A stretch of 48,331 bases of DNA from Aquiflexum sp. TKW24L (GCF_023502205.1 NZ_JAMFLG010000034.1:1-48331), one strand, 5' to 3'. Shown: positions 34,360 through 43,096, numbered from the stretch's first letter. Made by a program: numbers and translations. The notes: generated from the sequence alone by a model not told the origin.

Positions 34360-36486
34360 TTATGAGAAAATCTGATAAGTAATAAATGCTGCCAAATACG
34401 CAATTCCTGTCATGACGAGCGTCTGCAAGACCGGCCATTTCCAGCTTTTGGTTTCCCGATACACTACCGCTAAAGTACTCATGCATTGCATCGCAAATGC
34501 ATAAAACACCATAAGTGAAAACCCTGTAGCTTTGTCAAAAACTTTTTCCCCTGTATCGGAATGGACTTCCTTTTCCAGTTTTTCACGGATAGTAAGTTCA
34601 TTTTCGACGTCTCCGCCAATGCTGTAAATAGTTGCTATCGTTCCCACAAAAACCTCCCTTGCTGCAAAAGAAGTTAACAATGCTATCCCGATTTTCCAAT
34701 CATATCCCAAAGGCCTGATCGCAGGCTCGATAGCCTTGCCCAAAATACCGATAAAGGAAGCTTCCAGTTTTTTGGAAGCAAAAGACTCTTCCACTATAGA
34801 ACGTTCTTCTTCAGGTGTATTTTGTAAAATGGCTGTTTTTTCCTCTTCAAGCGCCTGCATGCTACCGCTAGGGCCATAGCTCGCTAATATCCAAAGAACG
34901 ATGGATATCGAAAGGATTACTTTCCCAGCTTCCAAGACGAAAATTTTGGACTTGTTGAACATCGTCAACAACACCGTCTTCCACCTTGGCAACCTGTAGA
35001 TAGGAAGCTCAGTAAGTAGGTAGCTGTTTTCTTTTGTTTTCAGGATGTATTTCAAAACAAACGCTCCCAATAAAGTGAATAAAACCCCCAATAAGTACAT
35101 GGCCAATAAGCCGACAGCCTGAAGGCTGACACCCATCCACAATGTATCAGGAACAGTCAATCCAATAAGAATGATATACACGGGAAGCCTTGCTGAGCAA
35201 CTCATCCAAGGAGTCACCAAAATCGTGATCAGCCTTTCTTTCGAATTACTGATATTCCTTGCAGCCATGATTCCCGGGATGGCACAGGCCATACCTGATA
35301 TAAGCGGAACAACACTTTTGCCATGAAGACCAAAAGGCCTCATCAACCTATCCATCAAAAACACGACCCTCGAAAGGTATCCCGTATCCTCTAGAATAGC
35401 CAAAAAACCAAACAGCATGGCTATCTGGGGAATAAATATCACCACGCCACCGATTCCTGGAACTATCCCCTCCGCCAACAAATCTGTCAAAACCCCGGAG
35501 GGAAGGTTGTCATAGATCCAACCACTCAATCCTGCAAATCCCACATCAATCCAGTCCATAGGAATAGAAGCCCAAGCAAAAATCGCCTGAAATATCAACA
35601 GCATGATGATCAAAAAAATCACAAAACCGAAGACAGGATTGATAAAAACATTGTCCAGTGCTATGGTCGTGTTTCGGGATTTGATTTTTTCCTTGGAAAC
35701 AGATTTTTTTAAAATCTCCCCGATTTGGACATACCTCGCTTCTGTTTCTCGGATCTGTTGCTTTTTCCTGTCAAATCCGAAAATCTTGGATTTTTCTTGG
35801 AGCCATTCCTTGTCCGAAGGTGGGAGCGTTTTGTCAAACTCCCCAAAAACCAACAACTGAAAAGCCTGATAGGGAGTAGTAAATCCAAATCTTGCCATGA
35901 CTTCACCTATCAAGGAAGCATCTGCAAATGAATATGAGTCTAGAAGCGGTTTGGGTGATTCAAATTTCTCAGCTGCCATCAATTGACGAATGGCGTTAAT
36001 CCCTTCATTATTTCTGGCGTCAGTCAGCACCAGCGGCACTCCAAGAAGTTTATAGAGCTCAAAAGTCTTGATCTGAATGCCTTTTTTGATGGCAAGGTCT
36101 TTCATGTTGACTACAAAAGCCATCGGAATACCAAGGTCCATCACCTGCGTACCCAAGAGTAAACTCCGCTCTAAATTACAGGCATCAAGGATGACAAGAA
36201 CGAAATCAGGTTTTTCTTCCCCCAAACCATTAAGCACCCGATGGGCGATCACTTCATCTTCGGACTTTGGGTAGAGACTGTATGTCCCGGGCAAGTCGAT
36301 CAGATCAAAGGATTTTTCCCCCAGCCGGAGAAAGCCAACCGTTTTGTCTACCGTGACACCGGGATAATTTCCGATTTTTTGGTGGAGACCGGTCAGTTGG
36401 TTAAAAATACTGGATTTCCCCACATTGGGATTACCGATGATAGCAATGGTTTTTGTTTGGGTGGCAGCGACAGTGGTGGTTTCCAT
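34360..36486 (-). CDS. feoB: Ferrous iron transporter B
   Basis: A 708-residue inner-membrane Fe2+ transporter. The N-terminal GTPase has the P-loop GNPNVGKS at residues 18-25, DLPGTYSL for G3 and NMKD for G4, followed by a helical GDI-like part to ~270. The membrane part contains the family's cysteine motif ISGMACAIPGIMAARNI and the second gate-like segment with MSCSARLPVYIILIG. Length is near the lower end of the family. It follows feoA by four bases and is followed by the small Cys-rich protein. Confidence 0.96.
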   Translation of the reverse strand: METTTVAATQTKTIAIIGNPNVGKSSIFNQLTGLHQKIGNYPGVTVDKTVGFLRLGEKSFDLIDLPGTYSLYPKSEDEVIAHRVLNGLGEEKPDFVLVILDACNLERSLLLGTQVMDLGIPMAFVVNMKDLAIKKGIQIKTFELYKLLGVPLVLTDARNNEGINAIRQLMAAEKFESPKPLLDSYSFADASLIGEVMARFGFTTPYQAFQLLVFGEFDKTLPPSDKEWLQEKSKIFGFDRKKQQIRETEARYVQIGEILKKSVSKEKIKSRNTTIALDNVFINPVFGFVIFLIIMLLIFQAIFAWASIPMDWIDVGFAGLSGWIYDNLPSGVLTDLLAEGIVPGIGGVVIFIPQIAMLFGFLAILEDTGYLSRVVFLMDRLMRPFGLHGKSVVPLISGMACAIPGIMAARNISNSKERLITILVTPWMSCSARLPVYIILIGLTVPDTLWMGVSLQAVGLLAMYLLGVLFTLLGAFVLKYILKTKENSYLLTELPIYRLPRWKTVLLTMFNKSKIFVLEAGKVILSISIVLWILASYGPSGSMQALEEEKTAILQNTPEEERSIVEESFASKKLEASFIGILGKAIEPAIRPLGYDWKIGIALLTSFAAREVFVGTIATIYSIGGDVENELTIREKLEKEVHSDTGEKVFDKATGFSLMVFYAFAMQCMSTLAVVYRETKSWKWPVLQTLVMTGIAYLAAFITYQIFS

Positions 36487-36490
36487 GCAA

Positions 36491-36709
36491 TTAGGATTTT
36501 AAATTAATCAAAATGGCTTCCTGCTGTCTGAGGGCAACAATGTTTTCTTCAATAATAAATGCCATAGGACCGCCAAAAGGGGCTTTTTTCAACAGTTTGA
36601 TTTCCTTGCCGGGCAAAATCCCCAACTCCAGAAAATTAATGGATATATCAGACTCCCCTATACTTTCAATGATTGCTGATTGCTGTAACGAAAGTTGTGC
36701 TGCGGTCAT
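36491..36709 (-). CDS. feoA: Ferrous iron transport protein A
   Basis: A 72-residue protein with the SH3-like FeoA fold (LELGILPGKEIKLLKKAPFG, GPMAFIIEENIVALRQQEA), thought to work with FeoB in ferrous iron uptake. It is the first gene of the feoA-feoB-small protein operon, four bases before feoB. The promoter candidate is at 36751-36780. Confidence 0.93.
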   Translation of the reverse strand: MTAAQLSLQQSAIIESIGESDISINFLELGILPGKEIKLLKKAPFGGPMAFIIEENIVALRQQEAILINLKS

Positions 36710-36750
36710 TTTATAACTTATAATAGGGCTTGAAAATTTATGGATTTTCT

Positions 36751-36780
36751 CAAACTTACCTATAATTTATTTTTAATCAA
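36751..36780 (-). promoter_or_regulatory. Putative Bacteroidota-type promoter of feoAB
   Basis: On the minus strand TAAGTTTG (plus 36751-36758) matches the -7 consensus TAnnTTTG, and TTG (36778-36780) lies 19 bases upstream, the usual distance of the -33 element. The feoA start is 41 bases downstream. No clear Fur or DtxR box was recognised. Confidence 0.5.
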
Positions 36781-36893
36781 TCTAAATAATTATGTATAAG
36801 TTCCAAAATCTAGAGAAAAGGTGCTTGAATTTATCTGTTCGGTTTTTTTATTTCTGTATTGCGCAATTATAAACATTTCGGATTGAAAAAATA

Positions 36894-36943
36894 TTAAAGG
36901 ATATTTTTATCTTTTAATAAAAAAGGATATATTTGTCCTGTAT
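36894..36943 (+). promoter_or_regulatory. Two dyad operators over the rrf2-ric-nos promoter
   Basis: TTAAAGGATA, TTTT, TATCTTTTAA (36894-36917) is a dyad with nine of ten arm positions matching. A second copy follows at 36924-36939, AGGATATATTTGTCCT, with five of six arm positions; the two are direct repeats with centres 26 bases apart. The second contains TATATTTG (36928-36935), a match to the -7 element TAnnTTTG. The rrf2 start is 19 bases downstream. Their position fits autoregulation by the Rrf2 protein; binding is inferred. Confidence 0.6.
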
Positions 36944-36954
36944 TAAAAACGAAT

Positions 36955-37386
36955 ATGTTTTCCAAAGCCTGCAAATATGCCATCAATGCCATGATCTATG
37001 TGGCCACTCTACCAGAAGGTCAAGAGCGTGCAGGATTGAAGGAAATCTCAAAGGCAGTCAATTCGCCGGAGGCATTTACAGGTAAAATTTTGCAGGAGCT
37101 TGTTAAGCATGACTTGCTCCATTCTGTAAAAGGGCCAAATGGAGGGTTTCACATTCAGGGTGATACAAGCAAAATCGTCCTATCGGAAATCGTCGAAGCC
37201 ATTGATGGGGACATGCTATTTACAGGATGCGCTTTGGGTTTGGAAAAATGCTCTGAAGACCATCCTTGCCCAGTTCACCATAAGTTCACGGCGATCCGCG
37301 AACACCTGACCGGAATGCTGATGACAACAAGTTTGAGAGATGTGGCAGACAGGGTGAATATCGGCATCAGTTTTCTGAAGTATTAA
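36955..37386 (+). CDS. Rrf2-family regulator, probably Fe-S and NO responsive
   Basis: A 143-residue Rrf2-family regulator. The winged helix is in the first ~70 residues (KACKYAINAMIYVATLP, PEAFTGKILQELVKHDLLHS, GPNGGF). Cysteines C92, C99 and C105 have the position and spacing of the Fe-S ligands of IscR and NsrR, so it likely holds a cluster that reports NO, oxygen or Fe-S status. It starts the run of ric and nos genes and lies just behind two dyads, one covering the -7 box, so repression of its own operon is likely. NsrR-like function is inferred, not shown. Confidence 0.88.
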   Translation: MFSKACKYAINAMIYVATLPEGQERAGLKEISKAVNSPEAFTGKILQELVKHDLLHSVKGPNGGFHIQGDTSKIVLSEIVEAIDGDMLFTGCALGLEKCSEDHPCPVHHKFTAIREHLTGMLMTTSLRDVADRVNIGISFLKY

Positions 37387-37432
37387 AAAAAATTGAAATC
37401 TAACGGCTACAAGGCTCTAAAAAATAAGAAAA

Positions 37433-38152
37433 ATGGAAAATCTATCAAAAAGAAAAGTAGGCGGAATCGTAGCGGAAAATTTCCGGGCGGCCAAAGTATT
37501 CACCGAGTACGGCATTGATTTTTGCTGCAAAGGGGGAATAAGCCTTGAAAAGGCCTGTGAAATAAACGATGTGTCAATGGAAAACATCCTCAAGGACCTC
37601 GAAAACGCAGTCATCATACCTGAGGAGGTTCATTTCAAAGAATTTGGATTGACTGACCTCATCAACCACATCACGACTACGCATCACCGCTATGTAGAAA
37701 ACAGCATTCCTCCACTGAAAGCTTATTTACAAAAACTTGTCCTTGTACATGGAGAAAGACATCCTGAATTGGAACAAATCAAAGAACAATTTTTCCAAGC
37801 TGCAGATGCTTTGACTACCCACATGAAAAAGGAAGAATTGATCCTTTTCCCCTATGTCAAAGCGATGGAGGAAGCCAAATCAAGTCATTTTACCCTGTCA
37901 AAACCACATTTTGGAGCAATCGAGAATCCCATCAACATGATGCAAGACGAGCATGAAACTGAAGGTGAAAGGTTCCGCTTGATATCCGAACTGAGTGACG
38001 GCTATAGGACACCTTCCGATGGCTGTCAGACTTACAAAGTGGCTTTTGCCATGCTTCAGGAATTTGAAGAAGACTTACACAAGCATATCCATTTGGAAAA
38101 CAACATCTTATTTCCAAAGGCTACCGAATTGTATCACCAATTGAATCCATAA
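37433..38152 (+). CDS. ric: Iron-sulfur cluster repair di-iron protein
   Basis: A 239-residue protein of the Ric/YtfE/ScdA family that repairs Fe-S clusters after nitrosative or oxidative damage. The N-terminal ScdA-type segment has the CC pair at residues 31-32 (YGIDFCCKGG), then a hemerythrin-like four-helix bundle with di-iron ligands in HITTTHHRY, HMKKEELILFPYV, QDEHETEGE and HKHIHLENNILFP. It sits between rrf2 and the nos genes, three bases before the next gene, which ties NO damage repair to N2O reduction. Confidence 0.92.
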   Translation: MENLSKRKVGGIVAENFRAAKVFTEYGIDFCCKGGISLEKACEINDVSMENILKDLENAVIIPEEVHFKEFGLTDLINHITTTHHRYVENSIPPLKAYLQKLVLVHGERHPELEQIKEQFFQAADALTTHMKKEELILFPYVKAMEEAKSSHFTLSKPHFGAIENPINMMQDEHETEGERFRLISELSDGYRTPSDGCQTYKVAFAMLQEFEEDLHKHIHLENNILFPKATELYHQLNP

Positions 38153-38155
38153 GAA

Positions 38156-39973
38156 ATGAAAACCGCCCCGGAACTTTTAAGCCAAAAATCTAATGCCTCT
38201 CCTCTAGAGAGACACTTGGCAAAACCGTGGATGTTCTGGGCGGTTTTCTTCTTTTTGATGGCTTCGCTATTCGGGCTTCTGATGAGGTATTTCCTAGTCG
38301 GTGAGGTCAATTTTTTTGAATACAAGCATTTGCTTCATGCGCACTCTCACCTAGCATTGTTGGGATGGGGATATTTATTGGTCACAGGTGCTTTGGTATT
38401 CACTTATGTAAAAGATGCCAACAGGCTTAGAACCTATAAATTCCTACTCGGTATTTCTGTTGTCGCCACCATAGGCATGATGTTGAGTTTTCCCTTTCAG
38501 GGATATGGCCTATACAGCATTGCATTTTCGTCGCTACATCTGATTACAAGTTATTTCTTCGCCTACTACTTCTTACAGGATCTTTCGAAGCACAAAAAAA
38601 CTACAGCTACCCGATTGGTGAAGTTCTCCATCATTTGGCTGTTGCTTTCCAGTATTGGGCTTTGGGCCATCGGTCCTGTCGGTGCGATGTTGGGCAGAGT
38701 TCATCCCTTATATTTCATGAGCGTGCAATGGTTTTTGCACTTTCAATTGAATGGCTGGTTTGTTTATGGATTTTTGGGATTGTTAACAGCTTACCTCCAA
38801 AAAAGCGGATGGACCATACCGATTTCTAAAACAAAGGAATGGATCCTCCACCTTTCTCTTTTCTTGACTTATGCTTTGGCTGTTTCTTGGAGCACACCGA
38901 TCATGTCGCTTTTTTACATCAATGCATTAGGGGTAATTCTCCAAATCATTGCATACTTCTGGATACTTCAACCTGCATTCCGTCAATTATTCAACGGGTT
39001 CTCATTTCCCCAAAACTGGATAGACAGGATGCTCTATATCGGATTGATGAGCTTGGTGGCAAAAGCCTTGATTCAGGCAGCGCTTATCATTCCTGATGTC
39101 GCTACCATCGCCTATACCATCCGAATGTACGTCATCGGCTTTGTCCATTTGGTGATGTTAGGCTCAATTACTTTTGGTATCGGGGCATTTGCTTTGAAAA
39201 ACAATTGGCTCGGTTCGGGCGCATTATCCCAAAATGGGTGGTACTTATTGGCAGGGGCTTTCATTGTTTCGGAGGTATTACTCCTCGGGCAAGGAACTTT
39301 GCTTTGGGCCAAACTTGGATTTATTCCACACTTCCACCTGATTCTATTCATTACCTCCACCCTATTTCCCCTTGGCTTATTGCTGATTTGGGTGGAATTG
39401 TGGAGAAAACAGGCACTTAAAGAAACCAATCTCACTATGATAAAAACTATCAAAACCCAATTTTATAAAAATAGAAAAACTATGAAAAGTTCGATGATCA
39501 TGACAATAGGAGCTGTAATGCTCTTGATGGCTAGTTGTGGTGGGGGTGGTGAAAACCAAGGAACTTCTACCCCTCCTACCGCTGAAGAAACAGTAAAAGC
39601 AGCCGATCCAAAAGGTGTCGGAGAAATCAAAAATGTGGATCTCGGAGCCACTGTCGATGAGGTAATGGCAGAGAAAGGGAAGGCAGTCGTGGATATGAAG
39701 TGTACGGCCTGCCACCAACTCAATGACAAGCGATTGGTAGGTCCCGGATTTCAGGGAGTGACCAACAGAAGAAGGCCTGAATGGATCATGAATATGATCA
39801 CCAATGTCGATGTGATGCTGGATGAAGACCCGGTCGCCCAGGCCCTATTTGAGGAATGTCTTACCAGAATGCCAAATCAAAATATCTCCATGGACGAATC
39901 CAGGCATATTTTGGAATTCCTGAGAAAAAATGACTTAGAAAAATCCGGCAGCATGGATGCTGCTACCAAATAA
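38156..39973 (+). CDS. Heme-copper-oxidase-like membrane protein joined in frame to a lipoprotein cytochrome c
   Basis: A 605-residue frame with two parts. Residues ~1-430 form about 12 membrane segments with histidines arranged as in cytochrome oxidase subunit I and NnrS-like proteins: LLHAHSHLALLGWGYLLV, RVHPLYFMSVQWFLHF, GFVHLVMLG and IPHFHLILF. After a linker of ~20 residues, M443 begins a second protein with a lipoprotein signal (LLMASC, C461) and a cytochrome c with CTACH at 516-520 and axial M572 in TRMPNQ. The second part normally exists alone, so this is either a true fusion or a lost stop codon; an independent start at 39482 is possible. It begins three bases after ric. Likely role: electron transfer to NosZ. 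Confidence 0.75.
   Translation: MKTAPELLSQKSNASPLERHLAKPWMFWAVFFFLMASLFGLLMRYFLVGEVNFFEYKHLLHAHSHLALLGWGYLLVTGALVFTYVKDANRLRTYKFLLGISVVATIGMMLSFPFQGYGLYSIAFSSLHLITSYFFAYYFLQDLSKHKKTTATRLVKFSIIWLLLSSIGLWAIGPVGAMLGRVHPLYFMSVQWFLHFQLNGWFVYGFLGLLTAYLQKSGWTIPISKTKEWILHLSLFLTYALAVSWSTPIMSLFYINALGVILQIIAYFWILQPAFRQLFNGFSFPQNWIDRMLYIGLMSLVAKALIQAALIIPDVATIAYTIRMYVIGFVHLVMLGSITFGIGAFALKNNWLGSGALSQNGWYLLAGAFIVSEVLLLGQGTLLWAKLGFIPHFHLILFITSTLFPLGLLLIWVELWRKQALKETNLTMIKTIKTQFYKNRKTMKSSMIMTIGAVMLLMASCGGGGENQGTSTPPTAEETVKAADPKGVGEIKNVDLGATVDEVMAEKGKAVVDMKCTACHQLNDKRLVGPGFQGVTNRRRPEWIMNMITNVDVMLDEDPVAQALFEECLTRMPNQNISMDESRHILEFLRKNDLEKSGSMDAATK
39482..39973 (+). CDS. Cytochrome c lipoprotein, likely NosZ electron donor (alternative reading)
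   Basis: The internal ATG at 39482 gives a 163-residue protein with a full lipoprotein signal peptide (MKSSMIMTIGAVMLLMASC), an acidic and proline-rich linker, and a monoheme cytochrome c (CTACH, axial Met in TRMPNQ). Monoheme lipoproteins next to clade II nosZ are thought to carry electrons to it. The direct repeat AAAACTATCAAAA and AAAACTATGAAAA just upstream hints that the start region has been duplicated. nosZ begins 21 bases after it. Listed as an alternative to the fused reading. Confidence 0.55.
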   Translation: MKSSMIMTIGAVMLLMASCGGGGENQGTSTPPTAEETVKAADPKGVGEIKNVDLGATVDEVMAEKGKAVVDMKCTACHQLNDKRLVGPGFQGVTNRRRPEWIMNMITNVDVMLDEDPVAQALFEECLTRMPNQNISMDESRHILEFLRKNDLEKSGSMDAATK

Positions 39974-39994
39974 AAATTCAAAACCCCAAGAAAA

Positions 39995-41959
39995 ATGAAA
40001 ACAAGATTATGGTTAATCGCAGGAGCCGCAGTTGCTGTAGCTTTTGCCTCTGGTTGCAAACCCAAAGGCGCACAAACCGCCATTTCGGGAGACGCTGCCT
40101 CCAAAGTATACGTCGCCCCCGGACAGCACGATGAATTTTACAACATCGTATCCGGTGGCTTTAATGGGCAGATATCTGTTGTAGGACTTCCTTCGGGAAG
40201 AGTCTTAAAGATATTGCCGGTATTCTCCGTCCATCCGGAAAATGGCTGGGGTTTCTCTGAAGAAACAAAACCCATGCTGAACACTTCCCATGGATTCGTT
40301 CCTTGGGATGATTTGCACCACATTGCGATCTCTACGACCAATGCCGAGCATGATGCAAGATGGGCTTTTGCCAATGCAAACAATACCCCAAGGATTGCAA
40401 GAATTGACCTGACGACATTCAAAACCGTCGAGATCATCGAAATCCCAAACTCAAGTGGAAATCACTCCTCACCATTTATTACTGAAAATACAGAGTATGT
40501 AGTGGCGGGAACAAGGTTTTCGATACCAACCGGCGATGACAAAGACAGAGATGTGCCTATCGACACTTACAAGGAAAATTTCCGTGGGACGATTTCCTTC
40601 ATCAGTGTCGACAAGGAACACGGCGATATGGACATTGCTTTCCAATTGGAAGCACCACCCTTCAACTTTGACCTGGCAAGAGCTGGAAAGAAAAAATCAC
40701 ATGGTTGGTTTTTCTTCTCCACTTATAACACTGAAATGGCCCATACCCTTTTGGAAGTGAATGCTTCGCAAAAAGACAAGGACTTTATCATGGCTGTTAA
40801 CTGGAAGAAAGCGGAAGAATACATTGCTGCAGGAAAAGGTAAAAAAGTCCCCTCAAAATATGTCCACAACAAGTGGGATGAAAGTACACATACGGCTATC
40901 TCTACCATCAGGAATGAAGTTCTTTCCCTTGATCCAAAAGAATTGAAGGACATTGTCTACTTTATCCCTTGTCCAAAATCCCCGCACGGCACAGACACAG
41001 ACCCTACCGGAGAATACATCATAGGCAGTGGTAAGTTGGCAGCGATCATCCCTGTATTTTCATTTACCAAAATGCTTGCAGCTATTGAAAATAAGGATTT
41101 CGAAGGAGATATTAATGGAATGCCAGTCCTAAAATACGAATCTGTTTTGCACGGAGAAGTTGAAAAACCAGGTCTTGGACCTTTGCACACCGAATTTGAC
41201 GGAAAAGGATTTGCCTATACTTCCATGTTTGTGTCTTCGGAAATTGTGAAGTGGAACATTGAAACCCTTCAAGTAGTCGATAGAATCCCTACTTACTATT
41301 CAATAGGCCATTTGAGCATCCCCGGTGGACCGACAGGTAAGCCGCATGGTAAGTATATGGTAGCTTACAACAAAATCACCAAAGACAGATACCTACCTAC
41401 AGGTCCTGAATTGGCGCATTCTGCCCAACTCTATGATATCTCAGGGGATAAAATGCAGTTGCTTCTTGACTTCCCGACCATCGGTGAACCCCATTATGCA
41501 GAGGCTTTCCCTGCTTCCTTGATCAAGGACAAGCAAGTGAAATTCTACAAACTGGAAGAAAATAACCACCCTCATGCACTCAAAGGAATCAATGATGCTC
41601 GAGTGGAACGAGATGGCAATCAAGTCCACATCTACCTGACGAGTATCAGGTCAAATTTTAGACCGGATAACATTGAAGGCATCAGAGTGGGCGATGAAGT
41701 GTACTTCCACATGACCAACCTTGAGCAGGATTGGGATGTACCGCACGGATTGGCTATCAAAGGTGCCAATACGGCTGAACTTCTGGTAATGCCAGGAGAA
41801 ACCTCCACCCTGAAATGGACTCCTGACCGAGTAGGCATCTTCCCATTCTATTGTACAGATTTCTGTTCAGCATTGCACCAAGAAATGCAGGGATACATTA
41901 GGGTATCTCCGGCAGGAAGCAATACCCCGCTTAAGTTTTCTACAGGAGTGGCAGAATAA
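39995..41959 (+). CDS. nosZ: Nitrous oxide reductase, clade II (Sec-type)
   Basis: A 654-residue enzyme that reduces N2O to N2 at a CuZ four-copper site, with electrons from a CuA site. The N-terminus is Sec-type with a lipobox ending at C21 (FASGC) and no twin arginine, marking clade II. CuZ histidines include H108 and H109 (DDLHH). CuA ligands lie in the C-terminal cupredoxin domain: H584, C620, C624, H628 and M631 (CTDFCSALHQEM). Length is normal for clade II. It follows the cytochrome c by 21 bases and is followed by a stable hairpin before the nosB-like gene. Confidence 0.97.
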   Translation: MKTRLWLIAGAAVAVAFASGCKPKGAQTAISGDAASKVYVAPGQHDEFYNIVSGGFNGQISVVGLPSGRVLKILPVFSVHPENGWGFSEETKPMLNTSHGFVPWDDLHHIAISTTNAEHDARWAFANANNTPRIARIDLTTFKTVEIIEIPNSSGNHSSPFITENTEYVVAGTRFSIPTGDDKDRDVPIDTYKENFRGTISFISVDKEHGDMDIAFQLEAPPFNFDLARAGKKKSHGWFFFSTYNTEMAHTLLEVNASQKDKDFIMAVNWKKAEEYIAAGKGKKVPSKYVHNKWDESTHTAISTIRNEVLSLDPKELKDIVYFIPCPKSPHGTDTDPTGEYIIGSGKLAAIIPVFSFTKMLAAIENKDFEGDINGMPVLKYESVLHGEVEKPGLGPLHTEFDGKGFAYTSMFVSSEIVKWNIETLQVVDRIPTYYSIGHLSIPGGPTGKPHGKYMVAYNKITKDRYLPTGPELAHSAQLYDISGDKMQLLLDFPTIGEPHYAEAFPASLIKDKQVKFYKLEENNHPHALKGINDARVERDGNQVHIYLTSIRSNFRPDNIEGIRVGDEVYFHMTNLEQDWDVPHGLAIKGANTAELLVMPGETSTLKWTPDRVGIFPFYCTDFCSALHQEMQGYIRVSPAGSNTPLKFSTGVAE

Positions 41960-41973
41960 TTTCCCCATAATCT

Positions 41974-41999
41974 CACCGCCGGGATCAATTCCGGCGGTG
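41974..41999 (+). other. Hairpin between nosZ and the following nos genes
   Basis: CACCGCCGG (41974-41982) and CCGGCGGTG (41991-41999) form a perfect nine-bp GC-rich stem with an eight-base loop. It begins 15 bases past the nosZ stop and has no real T run after it. It could stabilise nosZ mRNA or partly stop transcription, giving more NosZ than maturation proteins. Confidence 0.8.
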
Positions 42000-42015
42000 T
42001 TTAAAAACTAAAAAA

Positions 42016-42603
42016 ATGAATAATCTCAGCCCATCAAATCGCATTCTGGCATTTATCGCCGCAGCCCTGATGGTTTCAGCATACTTTACTCCCCTGTGGC
42101 AAATCAGCCTCTGGGCTCCCCAATATCCCGAGGGATTGAATATGAAAATATGGATCGACCGCCTCAGCGGTGATATCGACATTATCAACGGTGTCAACCA
42201 TTATATTGGCATGAAGCATATCGGAGTCGAAATGTTTCCTGAATTTACCTACCTGATCTATGTCTTTGGTTTCATTATCGGGTTTGGAATCCTTACAGCC
42301 ATCATTGCCAAAAGATGGGCACTTTATACCTTCTTTGCCATGATCATCCTTCTTGGAATTGGAGTTTTGACAGACATGTACCTGTGGGGATATGACTATG
42401 GACATAACCTTGATCAGACTGCAGCGATCAAAGTGCCGGGTATGGCTTACCAACCCCCACTGATCGGATACAAGGAACTCCTCAATTTCATTGCCTATTC
42501 AGGACCCGATACAGGTGGATGGATTCTGGGTGTGTCGGCTTTGCTCTTGACATTTGCGGTTTTTACCGAATGGAGAAAGAAAAAGAAAGTGGCTTCCCTC
42601 TAA
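42016..42603 (+). CDS. nosB: NosB-like membrane protein
   Basis: A 195-residue protein with four hydrophobic segments (~10-30, 78-98, 102-125 and 165-185) and a conserved long loop (WAPQYPEGLNMKIW, DIDIINGVNHYIGMKHI). In clade II nos clusters the gene behind nosZ encodes a membrane protein of this type, called NosB and needed for N2O reduction in studied species; the assignment here rests on position and shape. It has a second conserved part, PGMAYQPPLIGYKELLNF, with no metal-binding motif that I recognise. Confidence 0.7.
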   Translation: MNNLSPSNRILAFIAAALMVSAYFTPLWQISLWAPQYPEGLNMKIWIDRLSGDIDIINGVNHYIGMKHIGVEMFPEFTYLIYVFGFIIGFGILTAIIAKRWALYTFFAMIILLGIGVLTDMYLWGYDYGHNLDQTAAIKVPGMAYQPPLIGYKELLNFIAYSGPDTGGWILGVSALLLTFAVFTEWRKKKKVASL

Positions 42604-42632
42604 AAGCATGTTCACAATAAACCTCACTCTCT

Positions 42633-43067
42633 ATGAAAAATATCCTTAAAATATTCCTGATCTCTCTTCTGATGCTTTCATGCAAAGCAGACCCAAGACC
42701 CATCAGCTATGGAAATGACAATTGTCACCATTGCAAAATGAAGCTGATGGATCCTGTCTATGGAGCGGAAGTAGTCACCCAAAAAGGGAAAATATTTATT
42801 TTCGATGATGTCAATTGCCTGATGTCATTCTTGGAATCCGATGAAGTGAATCAGGAAGATATCAAACATATCCTCGTCACAGACTACACCAAACCCGAAA
42901 GCCTGACTGATGCCACGGTTGCTTTTTACCTGAAGTCTGACAAATTCAAGACGCCAATGGCAAGCAATATCATCGCATTCTCTGATTATGAAACTCTCGA
43001 AAGCTACAAATCCAAACATGGAGGCGTATATCTGGCTTGGGGTGAATTAGTGACCCAATTCAAGTGA
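42633..43067 (+). CDS. nosL: NosL copper chaperone lipoprotein
   Basis: A 144-residue lipoprotein with lipobox cysteine C17 (LLMLSC). NosL binds Cu(I) and delivers it for CuZ assembly. The core has NCHHCKMKLMD with C31, C34, M36 and M39, followed by YGAEVVTQKGKIFIFDDVNCL with the family's conserved Cys-containing segment. Length is normal. It overlaps slightly with the upstream extension of nosD; its true neighbour start is at 43097. Confidence 0.92.
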   Translation: MKNILKIFLISLLMLSCKADPRPISYGNDNCHHCKMKLMDPVYGAEVVTQKGKIFIFDDVNCLMSFLESDEVNQEDIKHILVTDYTKPESLTDATVAFYLKSDKFKTPMASNIIAFSDYETLESYKSKHGGVYLAWGELVTQFK

Positions 43068-43096
43068 GACATTACCCGGACTTAAATCCAAAAAAA

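Noticed and set aside
36710-36893. Fur or FNR box upstream of feoA
   Set aside because: Several AT-rich near-dyads exist, but none matches a known consensus well enough to report.
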